Part shown: in pieces, positions 54,934 to 63,397 of the stretch
How positions within the stretch are numbered: position 1 is the stretch's first letter
Layout: each line of letters begins with the position of its first letter
Origin: Prevotella melaninogenica
Lineage (GTDB): Bacteria > Bacteroidota > Bacteroidia > Bacteroidales > Bacteroidaceae
Reading direction: 5' to 3'
Length of the DNA: 64,000 bases
Assembly: GCF_013267595.1 (NCBI RefSeq)
Contig: NZ_CP054011.1
Coordinates: 248,001-312,000 of the forward strand
The notes under the pieces: generated by a model
What the model was told of the DNA's origin: nothing
Database searches by the model: none
Seen by the model: only the letters and a program-made list of their open reading frames with translations
Translations under genes and position numbers: made by a program

Positions 54934-57483
54934 ATGATAAGAATGAATTTCTCATTTAAGAACTCTTTACTTGGAGGGGCATTACTGCTCCTCCTTGTAT
55001 CGCAAAGTACTGTTGCAAAAGCTGATGATGACAAGTCTAAGTCTAAACCAAAGAAGGAGACAAAGTATGACCGTCTCTTCAAAGATAAAAAGACTGAGAC
55101 GGCACGTAGTAAGTTTATTACTGTTCATAAGCTTGACAACAAGATTTACTTTGAGTTGCCACGTACTTTGTTGAAGAAGCAGATGATGCTTGGTGGAGTA
55201 GTAAACTCAACAACTGACGCATCTACAGTTACTGTTGGTTCGACAAGTTCTAATCCTGTTTTGTTCTATTTTGATATACAGGATAGCTCTGTGGTGATGA
55301 AGACTCCTAATAATGTTCTTTTCAAGGAGAATGCAAACTCTGCTGACCTTGATGCGGCATTGGCTCTGAACTATCGTGATGGTATTTGGCAGGGCTTTAA
55401 CATTATGGCTTATAACAACGACAGCTCTGCAGTTGTCTTTGACGTAACTTCTTTGTTAGGTAAACCAAATAACCTCATATCGGTTATGCCAACAAAGAAT
55501 GGTAACTATAGTATCAAGGCTACTCCTAAGCCAGAACTCTCGTTTATTCGTGGTATAAAGAGTTTTGATACGAATGTTATCGTTAATAATGACTTCACTT
55601 ATGGTGTGTCTACTTCTCTGATGTCTATGCCTATCGGAGGTGAACGTCCTACAACTGTTGGTGTTAGTTATAGTGTAGCACTTGTGCCAGAGTCTGCAAT
55701 GCGTCCACGTATTATGGACTCACGTATTGGTGTTAACTACTCAGTTCGTTTGGGAATCCCAAAGGAAGGTGCAGGTACGAAGCGTATCTTCTACTCTCAT
55801 CGTTGGAATCTTGTACCAAAGGATAAGAAGGCTTATGCAAAGGGTAAGTTGAGTCAGCCTGTTAATCCAATCCGTTTCTATTTGGATGATACCTTCCCAG
55901 AGGCATGGAAACAGCCTATCCGTGAGGGTGTTCTTGAGTGGAATAAGGCTTTTGAAAAGATAGGCTTTAAGAATGCTATTGAGGTTGTTGACTTCCCTCA
56001 GAAGCAAGGAGATTTCGACCCAGACAACATTCAGTATTCTTGTATTCGCTATATACCAAGTGGTTCTTCATCTGCTCCAAAGAGTGATATCTATGTCAAT
56101 CCTAATACTGGAGAGATTATGGCAGCCTCTATGTTCATCTATTCTGATGTCGAGAAGTTGTTACATAAGTGGCGTTTAATTGAAACAGGTGCTGTTGATC
56201 CATCAGTACGTAGCAACCGTTTGTCTGCTGCAAAGTTTGCTGATGGCTTGAAGATGTTGGTTACAAAGGAAACTGGTAGTATGTTAGGACTCTTGGATAA
56301 CCTTGGTGCTTCAGCTACTTATTCTACTGATTCATTGCGTAATGCACGTTTCATGAATACCATGGGACTTGCTCCTTCTGTTATGGATGACGTTCATTAT
56401 AACTATGTTGCACAGCCAACAGACAATGGTGTACGCCTTGCTCCAACAGGACTTGGCATGTATGACTACTTTACAATTGATTGGAACTATCATTATTTCG
56501 ATACTGATAATGTTTCTATCAATGATGAGAAGAATACACTTGAGGCGTTTGTTGACAAGAAGGTGACAAACCCACGTCTTCGTTATTATGCTGAGCGCAA
56601 TGCTAAATGGGACCCACGTCTTGCTGCAGGTGCACTTGGTAACGATATGATTGCAAGTGCAAACCTTGCAAATAAGAACTATACAATCGTTGAAAACAAT
56701 CTCTCTAAGTGGATTAAGAACGATGAGGATACTCGTATCAAAGATCAGTTATACCTGCAGATATCACAGAATCGTTACGCTTTGTTCAAGCAGGTGTTGA
56801 GTAATGTTGGTGGAATGTACCTCAACAATATGAAGATTTCAGCAGGAGTACCACAGTATCAGGTTGTTTCTAAGGAACTTCAGCGTCGTTCACTCTTGTG
56901 GTGTTTGCAGGAAGCTATGAACTTCAAGAAGTATGCTAACCGTAACTTCGAGCGTAAGGGCTACTTGTCAGTAAGCTATTATGACCAGAGTTTGGAGTTT
57001 ATGGGTTACGATTTGATGGCAGCACGTATGCGTGTAGCTATCACTTCTTACTTGAATCCAAACAGTTACACACAGAAAGAGTACTTTGATGATATCTATA
57101 ACACCCTCTTCAAGAGTGTTGCTGAGATGCGCGCACCTTCTCAGGGCGAGCGTGTTTTGCAGCGTGCATTTATGAGTCAAGCACAGAGTGTTGTCTCTAA
57201 GGCTACTGGTAACGGTGGCTCAGGCGGTGGCTCTGGTTCAAGTACGGCTTTAAAGGGTGATGATCTCGGTGCAACTCCGGGCTTCGGTGACCCATCTCAG
57301 AACCTTGCTCCAACTGTTGATATCACTCTCGCAGACAATTCAGAGCTTTACTTCTACAACAGTCTTCTGAAATTGAGAACAGCTTTGGAGAAATGTTTGA
57401 AGGCAAACTTGCCACTTGAAGCGCGTACACACTATGAGATGATGCTCTTCAAAATCAATAAGACAATGGAGGTGAAGAAATGA
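54934..57483 (+). CDS. Zincin-like protein lacking the HExxH histidines (pseudoprotease)
   Basis: 849 aa of the DUF5117/DUF5118-type metalloprotease family. Signal peptide ends near residue 30. It aligns along its length with the next gene (FPEAWKQPIREGVLEWNKAFEKIGFKN-like segment near 320). Where the paralogue has HEVGHTLGLMH, this one reads KETGSMLGLLD at 445-455 (DNA 56266-56298): all three zinc histidines are Lys, Ser and Asp, while the Glu and Gly are kept. The Met-turn region (PSVMDD) remains. It is probably catalytically dead but structured. A Gly/Ser-rich linker is near 755-770. It overlaps the next gene by 4 bp (ATGA). Confidence 0.88.
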   Translation: MIRMNFSFKNSLLGGALLLLLVSQSTVAKADDDKSKSKPKKETKYDRLFKDKKTETARSKFITVHKLDNKIYFELPRTLLKKQMMLGGVVNSTTDASTVTVGSTSSNPVLFYFDIQDSSVVMKTPNNVLFKENANSADLDAALALNYRDGIWQGFNIMAYNNDSSAVVFDVTSLLGKPNNLISVMPTKNGNYSIKATPKPELSFIRGIKSFDTNVIVNNDFTYGVSTSLMSMPIGGERPTTVGVSYSVALVPESAMRPRIMDSRIGVNYSVRLGIPKEGAGTKRIFYSHRWNLVPKDKKAYAKGKLSQPVNPIRFYLDDTFPEAWKQPIREGVLEWNKAFEKIGFKNAIEVVDFPQKQGDFDPDNIQYSCIRYIPSGSSSAPKSDIYVNPNTGEIMAASMFIYSDVEKLLHKWRLIETGAVDPSVRSNRLSAAKFADGLKMLVTKETGSMLGLLDNLGASATYSTDSLRNARFMNTMGLAPSVMDDVHYNYVAQPTDNGVRLAPTGLGMYDYFTIDWNYHYFDTDNVSINDEKNTLEAFVDKKVTNPRLRYYAERNAKWDPRLAAGALGNDMIASANLANKNYTIVENNLSKWIKNDEDTRIKDQLYLQISQNRYALFKQVLSNVGGMYLNNMKISAGVPQYQVVSKELQRRSLLWCLQEAMNFKKYANRNFERKGYLSVSYYDQSLEFMGYDLMAARMRVAITSYLNPNSYTQKEYFDDIYNTLFKSVAEMRAPSQGERVLQRAFMSQAQSVVSKATGNGGSGGGSGSSTALKGDDLGATPGFGDPSQNLAPTVDITLADNSELYFYNSLLKLRTALEKCLKANLPLEARTHYEMMLFKINKTMEVKK

Positions 57484-60023
57484 GAAAGACTTCATTTTTA
57501 TCAATGAAATCGGTTCATGCAACCCTATTAGCAGTGGGCTTCTTGAGCCTTTCACTGTCAGCACAGGCTTTCCCTTTCTTTAAAAAGAAGAAAAAGAAGG
57601 CTACAACCACTACTTCTGTGGTGAAGAAAGATGCCTATGAGCGTATTCTAACCGAAGAGAAGACAGACTCTGCAAAGGGACCATTCGTTTCGTTCTATAG
57701 GACAGGTGAGAAACTCCTCATGGAGTTGCCACCTTCTTCTATCGGTCGTGACATGCTTATTGGTGCTACAATTTCATCTGTATCAAGCCCACAGTTTGCT
57801 GAGGTTGGTACTCGTGCTGGTTCTATTTCACACGTTCGCTTTGTAGAGAAAGATAGCTCTATCGTAATGCAGGCTATCAACTCTGAATTACTCGACGCCC
57901 TACCAACAGGCAATGCGAAGCAAGCACAGGCTACGAACTATCGTAACCTTGACTTCTATAGCTTCCCAATCAAGGCAAGAAACAAGAAGACTGGTGGTAT
58001 TCTCTTTGACGTTTCTTCTTTCTTCTTGAGAGAAAGTAAGTATTTCCCAGTGATTGCAAAGATTGCTGGTCCATATCGTGTGGATGCTGACTTAAAGCCA
58101 GAGTGGATTAAAGTCACTTCTTTGAAGTCGTTTGCAAACAATGCTTGTATCTCGATGGAGCGCAACTATGTTACCAACATGACTGGTAATAGTGGTAGTG
58201 TGGCTATTAGCAATCATCCTGTTTCTATCGGTGTACAGTTTACTTTGGCACTCTTGCCAGAGGATAAGATGATTCCACGTCTGAGTGATACTCGTCTTGG
58301 CTACTTCCTTACACCGAAGTCAATCGTCAATGACAGTCTTATCGACCATGCAAGCTTTATCAATCGTTGGCGTTTAGAACCTAAGGATTCTGCAGCTTAC
58401 TTTGCTGGTCAGCTCAGTGAACCTGTCAAACCTATTGTGTTCTATATCGATAATGCGTTCCCTGAAAAGTGGAAACCAGCGATTCGGAATGCTGTCCTTA
58501 GATGGAATAAGGCTTTCGAGCGTATCGGTTTCAAGAATGTGATGCAGGCTGTGGACTTCCCAACCAATGATCCAAACTTCGATCCTGATAACTTCCAGTA
58601 TTCTTGCATTCGTTATCTGCCTACTGCAACAGAGAATGCAATGGGGCCTTCATGGGTTGACCCACGTACAGGTGAGATTATCACAGCGACCGTATTGGTG
58701 TATAATGACGTTGTGAATGTTATCAATAGCTGGCGATTTATTCAGACATCACAGCTTGATCCTGCTGCACGTACATTGGATATGCCTGACAGTCTTTTGC
58801 TGCCATCACTTGAATACATTGTGACACATGAGGTAGGACATACACTCGGTTTGATGCACAACATGGCTTCATCGGCTGCAATCCCAACTGATTCGCTCCG
58901 TTCTGCAAGCTTCACACAGAAGTATGGTACGACAGCATCTATTATGGACTATGCTCGTTTCAACTATGTTGCACAGCCAACAGATAAGGGCGTGTCACTG
59001 ACTCCTCCTGAGTTGGGTGTCTATGATAACTATGCAATAGAGTGGGGATATCGTGTTTTCCCTAACTCAAAGACTTTCCGAGATGATGTAAAGCCACTGA
59101 TGGCACTCGTAGAGTCTCATGCGCACGACCCAATGTATCGTTACGTACTTCAGCAGTCACGCTATCGTTATGACCCAACTGCTATTGAAGAGGACCTCGG
59201 TGACGATGCTGTGAAGTCAAGTACATACGGCCTTAAGAACCTTGAGTATATTCTGAGTCACTTCGATGAGTGGATTCCAGATGGTGCTGATGGCACACGT
59301 AAGGCTAAGCTCTATCGTCAAATGGTTTCTCAAGCATACGGTTATGCACGTAATGTCTATGCTGTCATTGGTGGTATCAAGCTGAATCAAACCACAGAGT
59401 CTTCTGGTATTCCTCGTTATGAGGTGATGCCTAAGGAGAAACAACGTGCTGCTGCAATGTGGTTGTTGCAGGAAGCACGCAAGTTTGGCAAGCGTGGTGT
59501 TGAGAGTATCGAGAATCGTCTACCTCAGATTAACTCTCATCCTTACAAGACATTGGCAGGTGGTATTCAGGAAATGGCTCTTTCTGCAACCGCACGTTTA
59601 GCATTGAGCTATTATGCTGACTCTACTTCTTATTCTCCATTGGAGTATTGCGAAGACACGTATAATAATGTTTGGGCTAAGACAATTGCTGGTGATGAGA
59701 ATCTTGATGATGATGATATCGCCATGCAGCAACTCTATGTTGAACGTCTGAAGGCTAACATTGTTGAGGTTAGACAGGTTGGTAAGGTGCGCAGCTTGCG
59801 TGATGATAAGCAGGATGTGGCTTTCCTTGGCTTTGGTGTTGGTTATGGTGAGCCAGAGACGATGTGGACAGAGACCATCGATCGCACAGCTGAATATGTG
59901 TTCCACTATGCACAGAAGCTGCAGAAGCTACTTGAGGAGCGCATCAAGACAACGAAGGATACAACTATCAAATCTCAGTATGAGTTGATGTATGCACGTG
60001 TCCAGCGTTATATGAATGATTAA
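57480..60023 (+). CDS. Zinc-dependent metalloprotease (DUF5117 type), active site intact
   Basis: 847 aa with signal peptide ending ...LSAQA and a Lys-rich stretch (FKKKKKKA). Zinc motif HEVGHTLGLMH at residues 450-460 is the metzincin consensus HExxHxxGxxH, followed by the Met-turn ASIMDYARFNY near 490. Domains: DUF5118 about 40-85, DUF5117 about 85-280, catalytic domain about 300-620, helical end. Its start overlaps the pseudoenzyme stop, so the two are made together and may pair. It should cut peptides in the periplasm or at the surface before or after import by SusCD (inference). Confidence 0.93.
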   Translation: MRKTSFLSMKSVHATLLAVGFLSLSLSAQAFPFFKKKKKKATTTTSVVKKDAYERILTEEKTDSAKGPFVSFYRTGEKLLMELPPSSIGRDMLIGATISSVSSPQFAEVGTRAGSISHVRFVEKDSSIVMQAINSELLDALPTGNAKQAQATNYRNLDFYSFPIKARNKKTGGILFDVSSFFLRESKYFPVIAKIAGPYRVDADLKPEWIKVTSLKSFANNACISMERNYVTNMTGNSGSVAISNHPVSIGVQFTLALLPEDKMIPRLSDTRLGYFLTPKSIVNDSLIDHASFINRWRLEPKDSAAYFAGQLSEPVKPIVFYIDNAFPEKWKPAIRNAVLRWNKAFERIGFKNVMQAVDFPTNDPNFDPDNFQYSCIRYLPTATENAMGPSWVDPRTGEIITATVLVYNDVVNVINSWRFIQTSQLDPAARTLDMPDSLLLPSLEYIVTHEVGHTLGLMHNMASSAAIPTDSLRSASFTQKYGTTASIMDYARFNYVAQPTDKGVSLTPPELGVYDNYAIEWGYRVFPNSKTFRDDVKPLMALVESHAHDPMYRYVLQQSRYRYDPTAIEEDLGDDAVKSSTYGLKNLEYILSHFDEWIPDGADGTRKAKLYRQMVSQAYGYARNVYAVIGGIKLNQTTESSGIPRYEVMPKEKQRAAAMWLLQEARKFGKRGVESIENRLPQINSHPYKTLAGGIQEMALSATARLALSYYADSTSYSPLEYCEDTYNNVWAKTIAGDENLDDDDIAMQQLYVERLKANIVEVRQVGKVRSLRDDKQDVAFLGFGVGYGEPETMWTETIDRTAEYVFHYAQKLQKLLEERIKTTKDTTIKSQYELMYARVQRYMND

Positions 60024-60046
60024 TCTTCCGTGATAACATACATTTC

Positions 60047-60092
60047 AGAGGGTATATCTTAGACGTTAGTGTCTTGGATATACCCTCTTTCT
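60047..60092 (+). terminator. Terminator of the susCD locus
   Basis: AGAGGGTATATC / GATATACCCTCT, a 12-bp perfect stem, followed by TTCTTTG. It starts 23 bp after the last protease gene. Confidence 0.85.
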
Positions 60093-60110
60093 TTGTACGT
60101 AATATTGCTG

Positions 60111-60176
60111 CGCACATGACGTGTTAAGGCTTCGCACATATTGTGCTAAGGCTTCGCACCAATGGTGCGGAGTACT
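60111..60176 (+). repeat. 22-bp tandem palindromic array, family 2, locus 5
   Basis: Units at 60111, 60133 and 60155 begin CGCACATGACGTG, CGCACATATTGTG and CGCACCAATGGTG, each exactly 22 bp, joined by TAAGGCTT. It lies between convergent genes. Confidence 0.9.
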
Positions 60177-60244
60177 AAACAACATTTAATGTCTTACCAA
60201 AGCAGAGCCAATTGGGTGTAAGTAGGGAGTTGTTTAGGCAGAAG

Positions 60245-60278
60245 TAAACTTGGCCTATTGGGTCATAGGCTAAGTTTA
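60245..60278 (-). terminator. Hairpin after TonB-dependent receptor gene
   Basis: TAAACTTGGCCTAT / ATAGGCTAAGTTTA, a 14-bp stem with one G-U pair and six-base loop, 18 bp after the receptor stop on the minus strand. No strong T-run. Confidence 0.6.
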
Positions 60279-60296
60279 TTGGTGCTTTTCTGCCGT

Positions 60297-62606
60297 CTAT
60301 AATCTGTTCTTTTCAGCCTGTCCGGCACCTGTACCCTTGTATTTGCTTCGTGAAGTGTTGAACTTATAGGTAACAGTTAGAACAAACTGACGGCTGTCGT
60401 ATGTACCAATATATTGAGTCTCCATAGACTCTGTGTAGCTAATTCCTCCTTCTTTTTGGGTATGGAACAAGTCTGTTCCACCAATACGAAGTGCGAGTCT
60501 GTCTTTTAGGAAAGACTTGGTAAGGTTGATGTCAAGCGAACCTCTATTGCTTGCTAATGAGGCAATTTCGCCATCGCCTTTTGTAACGAGGTAGGACTCC
60601 ATTGATAGCAACCAACCTTTTCCAAAGTCAAAGGTGTTGTTAAAGCTGAATTGCCAGATTGGTTTGTTCAGCTTATAGGTCTTTGTACTTGTATGTAATG
60701 TGAGCCATTGCTTCTTCATTAATGCCGTGAACTCAGGTGTCCAGATACCGATTGTTGGCGAAAAAGCTAACTGAGTAGATATTGTCTTGATGCTTGGAAG
60801 ATTCGTGTAGGTAAGACGTGAGATAGCTGAGTTATGACTGTCTTGTTCGCTCCAGAAGACAATGGCGTGACGACGGTCATTGTATGAGATGCCAAACTGG
60901 ATGAACTTCCACATAGCTCCTAAGCTTATGTCGTGGATATATTCGTGCTGAAGCAGTGGGTTACCCGACTGCATCAAGAAACGATTGCCGTATGTAACGT
61001 TATTGCTTAACTGACGGTAAGAAGGACGACATGTCCTCGCTGCATAGCTTAATTGCATCTGTAGGTCTCCTATTTGAGTAGCTGCAGAGATGCTTGGGAA
61101 TAAGTTGCTGAACGAACGACTCTGATTAGCAATGTGCTGTCCGTTTTCATAATAGTTGAAGTGTACCGCCTCCCAGCGTAAACCAGCTGTCAACTGGCAG
61201 ATTGATAGCTGGTGTTTGTATTCCATAAAAGGAGCGATATTCGACTCTTTTAGCTGTGCGGATGAGCTTGGGACATAGTTTTCAGGATTGCTATACGTGT
61301 CATTGCGGTTCGTATAGGTATATTCTGCACCCACTGACAGATTACCTCCTAAAACAGGATAGCCCAAGGTTAGCTTAGAAGCAAAGAGCCTGTTGCGCTC
61401 TTGATTGTCGGAAGTCACGGTGCGACTAACCTTGTTGCGACTTTCTTCTCGAGAGGTAGTATGGTTATTTTGCTTGTTATAAAGATAATCAGCATTGAAG
61501 TCTATGTCCATCTTTCCTATCTTTCCAACATAGTAGAGATTAATGAATTGGGAAGGACGATGGGACTGCTTGCATGTTGCAAAGGTGTTAATATGGTCGT
61601 AGAAAGTCCCGTTTGCCGTTACATCACTACTAAGCGTAAAAGGTTGAGGGGAGTCGTGGAGGAAGTTAAGCATGTATTTGATACCAATAGAATTACTATC
61701 ATTTAGCTGATAGTCTGCTCCTATTGTATTCTTAAAATTAGAATTCCTTTCGGTGACTTTTTGCGTGAAGTCCTGCTGCCAAAGGGTGTCAGCGTGGACA
61801 ATAGTAGTTGTTGTGCTGGGATAGTTACCATTGTCAAGTGAATAGGCATGCCCACCAAAGAGTTCTAAATGCTTATGGCGATACTTCCAGTTGAGTCGTT
61901 CCGAGAGGTCTACATTCTCCGACTGGTAGTAGGCGGAGCGTACATCGAAGCCAAAACCGTCGCCTACAGCCTTCTTTGTGCGTATCTTTACGACTGCTCT
62001 TACTGCTGCATTATATCTGCTTCCGGGATTACTTATCACCTCAACGCTCTTGATATCGCTTGACTTTAGGCGTTCAAGCTCTGTTGCATCACGCATCTGA
62101 CGACCGTTGATATAGATAATAGGTGTACCTCTACCAAATACTTCGTAGCCATCTTTCTTCTTCGTCAGTCCTGGGACATGTGCAAGGACATCCTCACAAG
62201 TGCCGAGTTTGCTCAGAATGGTGTTCTCGATGTTCGTTTGTATACCCTCTGTTGTCATCTTATGCAAGGGAGCATTGCCTTTGACAACTACCTCTTTCAT
62301 CATTTTTGCATCTTCTTTCAGTACGATAGTAAGGTTATCTTGGTTGGAAAGAACCGTAGTGAAAGGTTCATAACCTACGAAAGAGGCTTTAAGGATATTA
62401 CCTACTGTAACCTCCTTGAAGTTGAAACTACCATCATCAGCGGTTGTTGTACCAACAATGAAGGTAGAATCCTTGGCTGAAAGGATAATGACATTTGCGT
62501 AGGGGATAGGTTTCTTGTTTTCATCAAGTACCTTTCCAGATACGGATTGTGCATTAGCTCGAAGTCCAGTGCAGAACAAAAGGAGGATAAGTAATAGTTT
62601 TTCCAT
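60297..62606 (-). CDS. TonB-dependent outer membrane receptor
   Basis: 769 aa from the ATG at 62606 (MEKLLLILLLFCTGLRANAQ signal); 11 more residues are possible upstream. CarboxypepD_reg-like domain at about 20-105 (VSGKVLDENKKPIPYANVII), plug region with PIIYINGRQMRD and VEVISNPGSRYNA near 160-200, then an outer membrane barrel ending QFVLTVTYKFNTSR. The layout is of OMP_b-brl_3-type receptors rather than SusC. There is no SusD next to it and no obvious substrate clue. Monocistronic. Confidence 0.9.
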   Translation of the reverse strand: MEKLLLILLLFCTGLRANAQSVSGKVLDENKKPIPYANVIILSAKDSTFIVGTTTADDGSFNFKEVTVGNILKASFVGYEPFTTVLSNQDNLTIVLKEDAKMMKEVVVKGNAPLHKMTTEGIQTNIENTILSKLGTCEDVLAHVPGLTKKKDGYEVFGRGTPIIYINGRQMRDATELERLKSSDIKSVEVISNPGSRYNAAVRAVVKIRTKKAVGDGFGFDVRSAYYQSENVDLSERLNWKYRHKHLELFGGHAYSLDNGNYPSTTTTIVHADTLWQQDFTQKVTERNSNFKNTIGADYQLNDSNSIGIKYMLNFLHDSPQPFTLSSDVTANGTFYDHINTFATCKQSHRPSQFINLYYVGKIGKMDIDFNADYLYNKQNNHTTSREESRNKVSRTVTSDNQERNRLFASKLTLGYPVLGGNLSVGAEYTYTNRNDTYSNPENYVPSSSAQLKESNIAPFMEYKHQLSICQLTAGLRWEAVHFNYYENGQHIANQSRSFSNLFPSISAATQIGDLQMQLSYAARTCRPSYRQLSNNVTYGNRFLMQSGNPLLQHEYIHDISLGAMWKFIQFGISYNDRRHAIVFWSEQDSHNSAISRLTYTNLPSIKTISTQLAFSPTIGIWTPEFTALMKKQWLTLHTSTKTYKLNKPIWQFSFNNTFDFGKGWLLSMESYLVTKGDGEIASLASNRGSLDINLTKSFLKDRLALRIGGTDLFHTQKEGGISYTESMETQYIGTYDSRQFVLTVTYKFNTSRSKYKGTGAGQAEKNRL

Positions 62607-63004
62607 AACTAATGAAGTTAAGTGAATTGAAAGGTTCAAACTCAGTTGCGCTTTTAGAAAGCGATAGGTTTCTGTTGCAAAGGTATAAAATTATATGATT
62701 ACTAATAAAAAAAAAGGAAAAACTTTCAGTTTAATGTGTCTTTTTTAGTAGTGAGGTGGTTTAGATATGAAACTTTATGCATAATATAAATATGATGGTG
62801 AGTATCAGTGATATGTGACGTTATGATATTGAGTTACTCATAGGCTTGGGAGTAACTTTAGTATTATACTTCTTTTATGTGTCTTTTCATAGATAATGTT
62901 TTACAATAGAACGAGGTTTGGAAAACGTGATAAAATGAAAAAAGCCATACCAGAATCCTATAAAAAGGATTACTGATATGGCTTTATATTTATAAGTGTT
63001 TTGT
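62607..63004. other. Gap between receptor and trxA
   Basis: No gene. It holds the trxA terminator and an AT-rich stretch upstream of the receptor; CAAAGGTA at 62678-62685 is a possible minus-strand -7 box (TACCTTTG) for the receptor. Confidence 0.5.
62938..62990 (-). terminator. Terminator of trxA
   Basis: On the minus strand AAGCCATATCAG...CTGGTATGGCTT with an inner AATCC/GGATT stem is followed by a run of T. Confidence 0.8.
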
Positions 63005-63319
63005 TTAGAGCAGCGCGTCGAACTTCTCCTTGAGAACGTCCTTTGAAGCTGCACCAACAAACTTGTCAACCAACTGACCACCCTTAAAGAAGAGGATGGT
63101 TGGGATGTTACGTACACCGAAATCAATGGCTACGTCATCATTCTCCTCAACATCACACTTGCCTACAACAATCTTACCATCGTACTCCTCGGCAAGTTCT
63201 GAGATGATAGGACCAATCATCTTACAAGGTCCACACCATGTTGCCCACAAATCAACTACCAATGGTAACTCACCATTCTTGTAAGTCTCTAAATTCTCGT
63301 TAGTAATTACTACTTCCAT
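63005..63319 (-). CDS. trxA: Thioredoxin
   Basis: 104 aa. Active site WATWCGPCKMIGPI near 27-40, cis-Pro in VRNIPTILFFKGG near 72, standard length and no signal peptide, so cytoplasmic. It reduces protein disulfides and can supply electrons to DsbD (44673). It starts 78 bp after the dnaE stop on the same strand, so it may be cotranscribed. Confidence 0.97.
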   Translation of the reverse strand: MEVVITNENLETYKNGELPLVVDLWATWCGPCKMIGPIISELAEEYDGKIVVGKCDVEENDDVAIDFGVRNIPTILFFKGGQLVDKFVGAASKDVLKEKFDALL

Positions 63320-63397
63320 TTTTATTCTGTTTATAAGTTTATTAATGAAGTCTTTTCTATCTATTTACTCATCATCAAAGATTGTGCCACATTCGAT

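Noticed and set aside
56221..56320. Frameshift or sequencing error as the cause of the missing HExxH
   Set aside because: The frame is continuous and alignable to the paralogue on both sides; the three histidine codons are replaced one by one (AAG, AGT, GAT).
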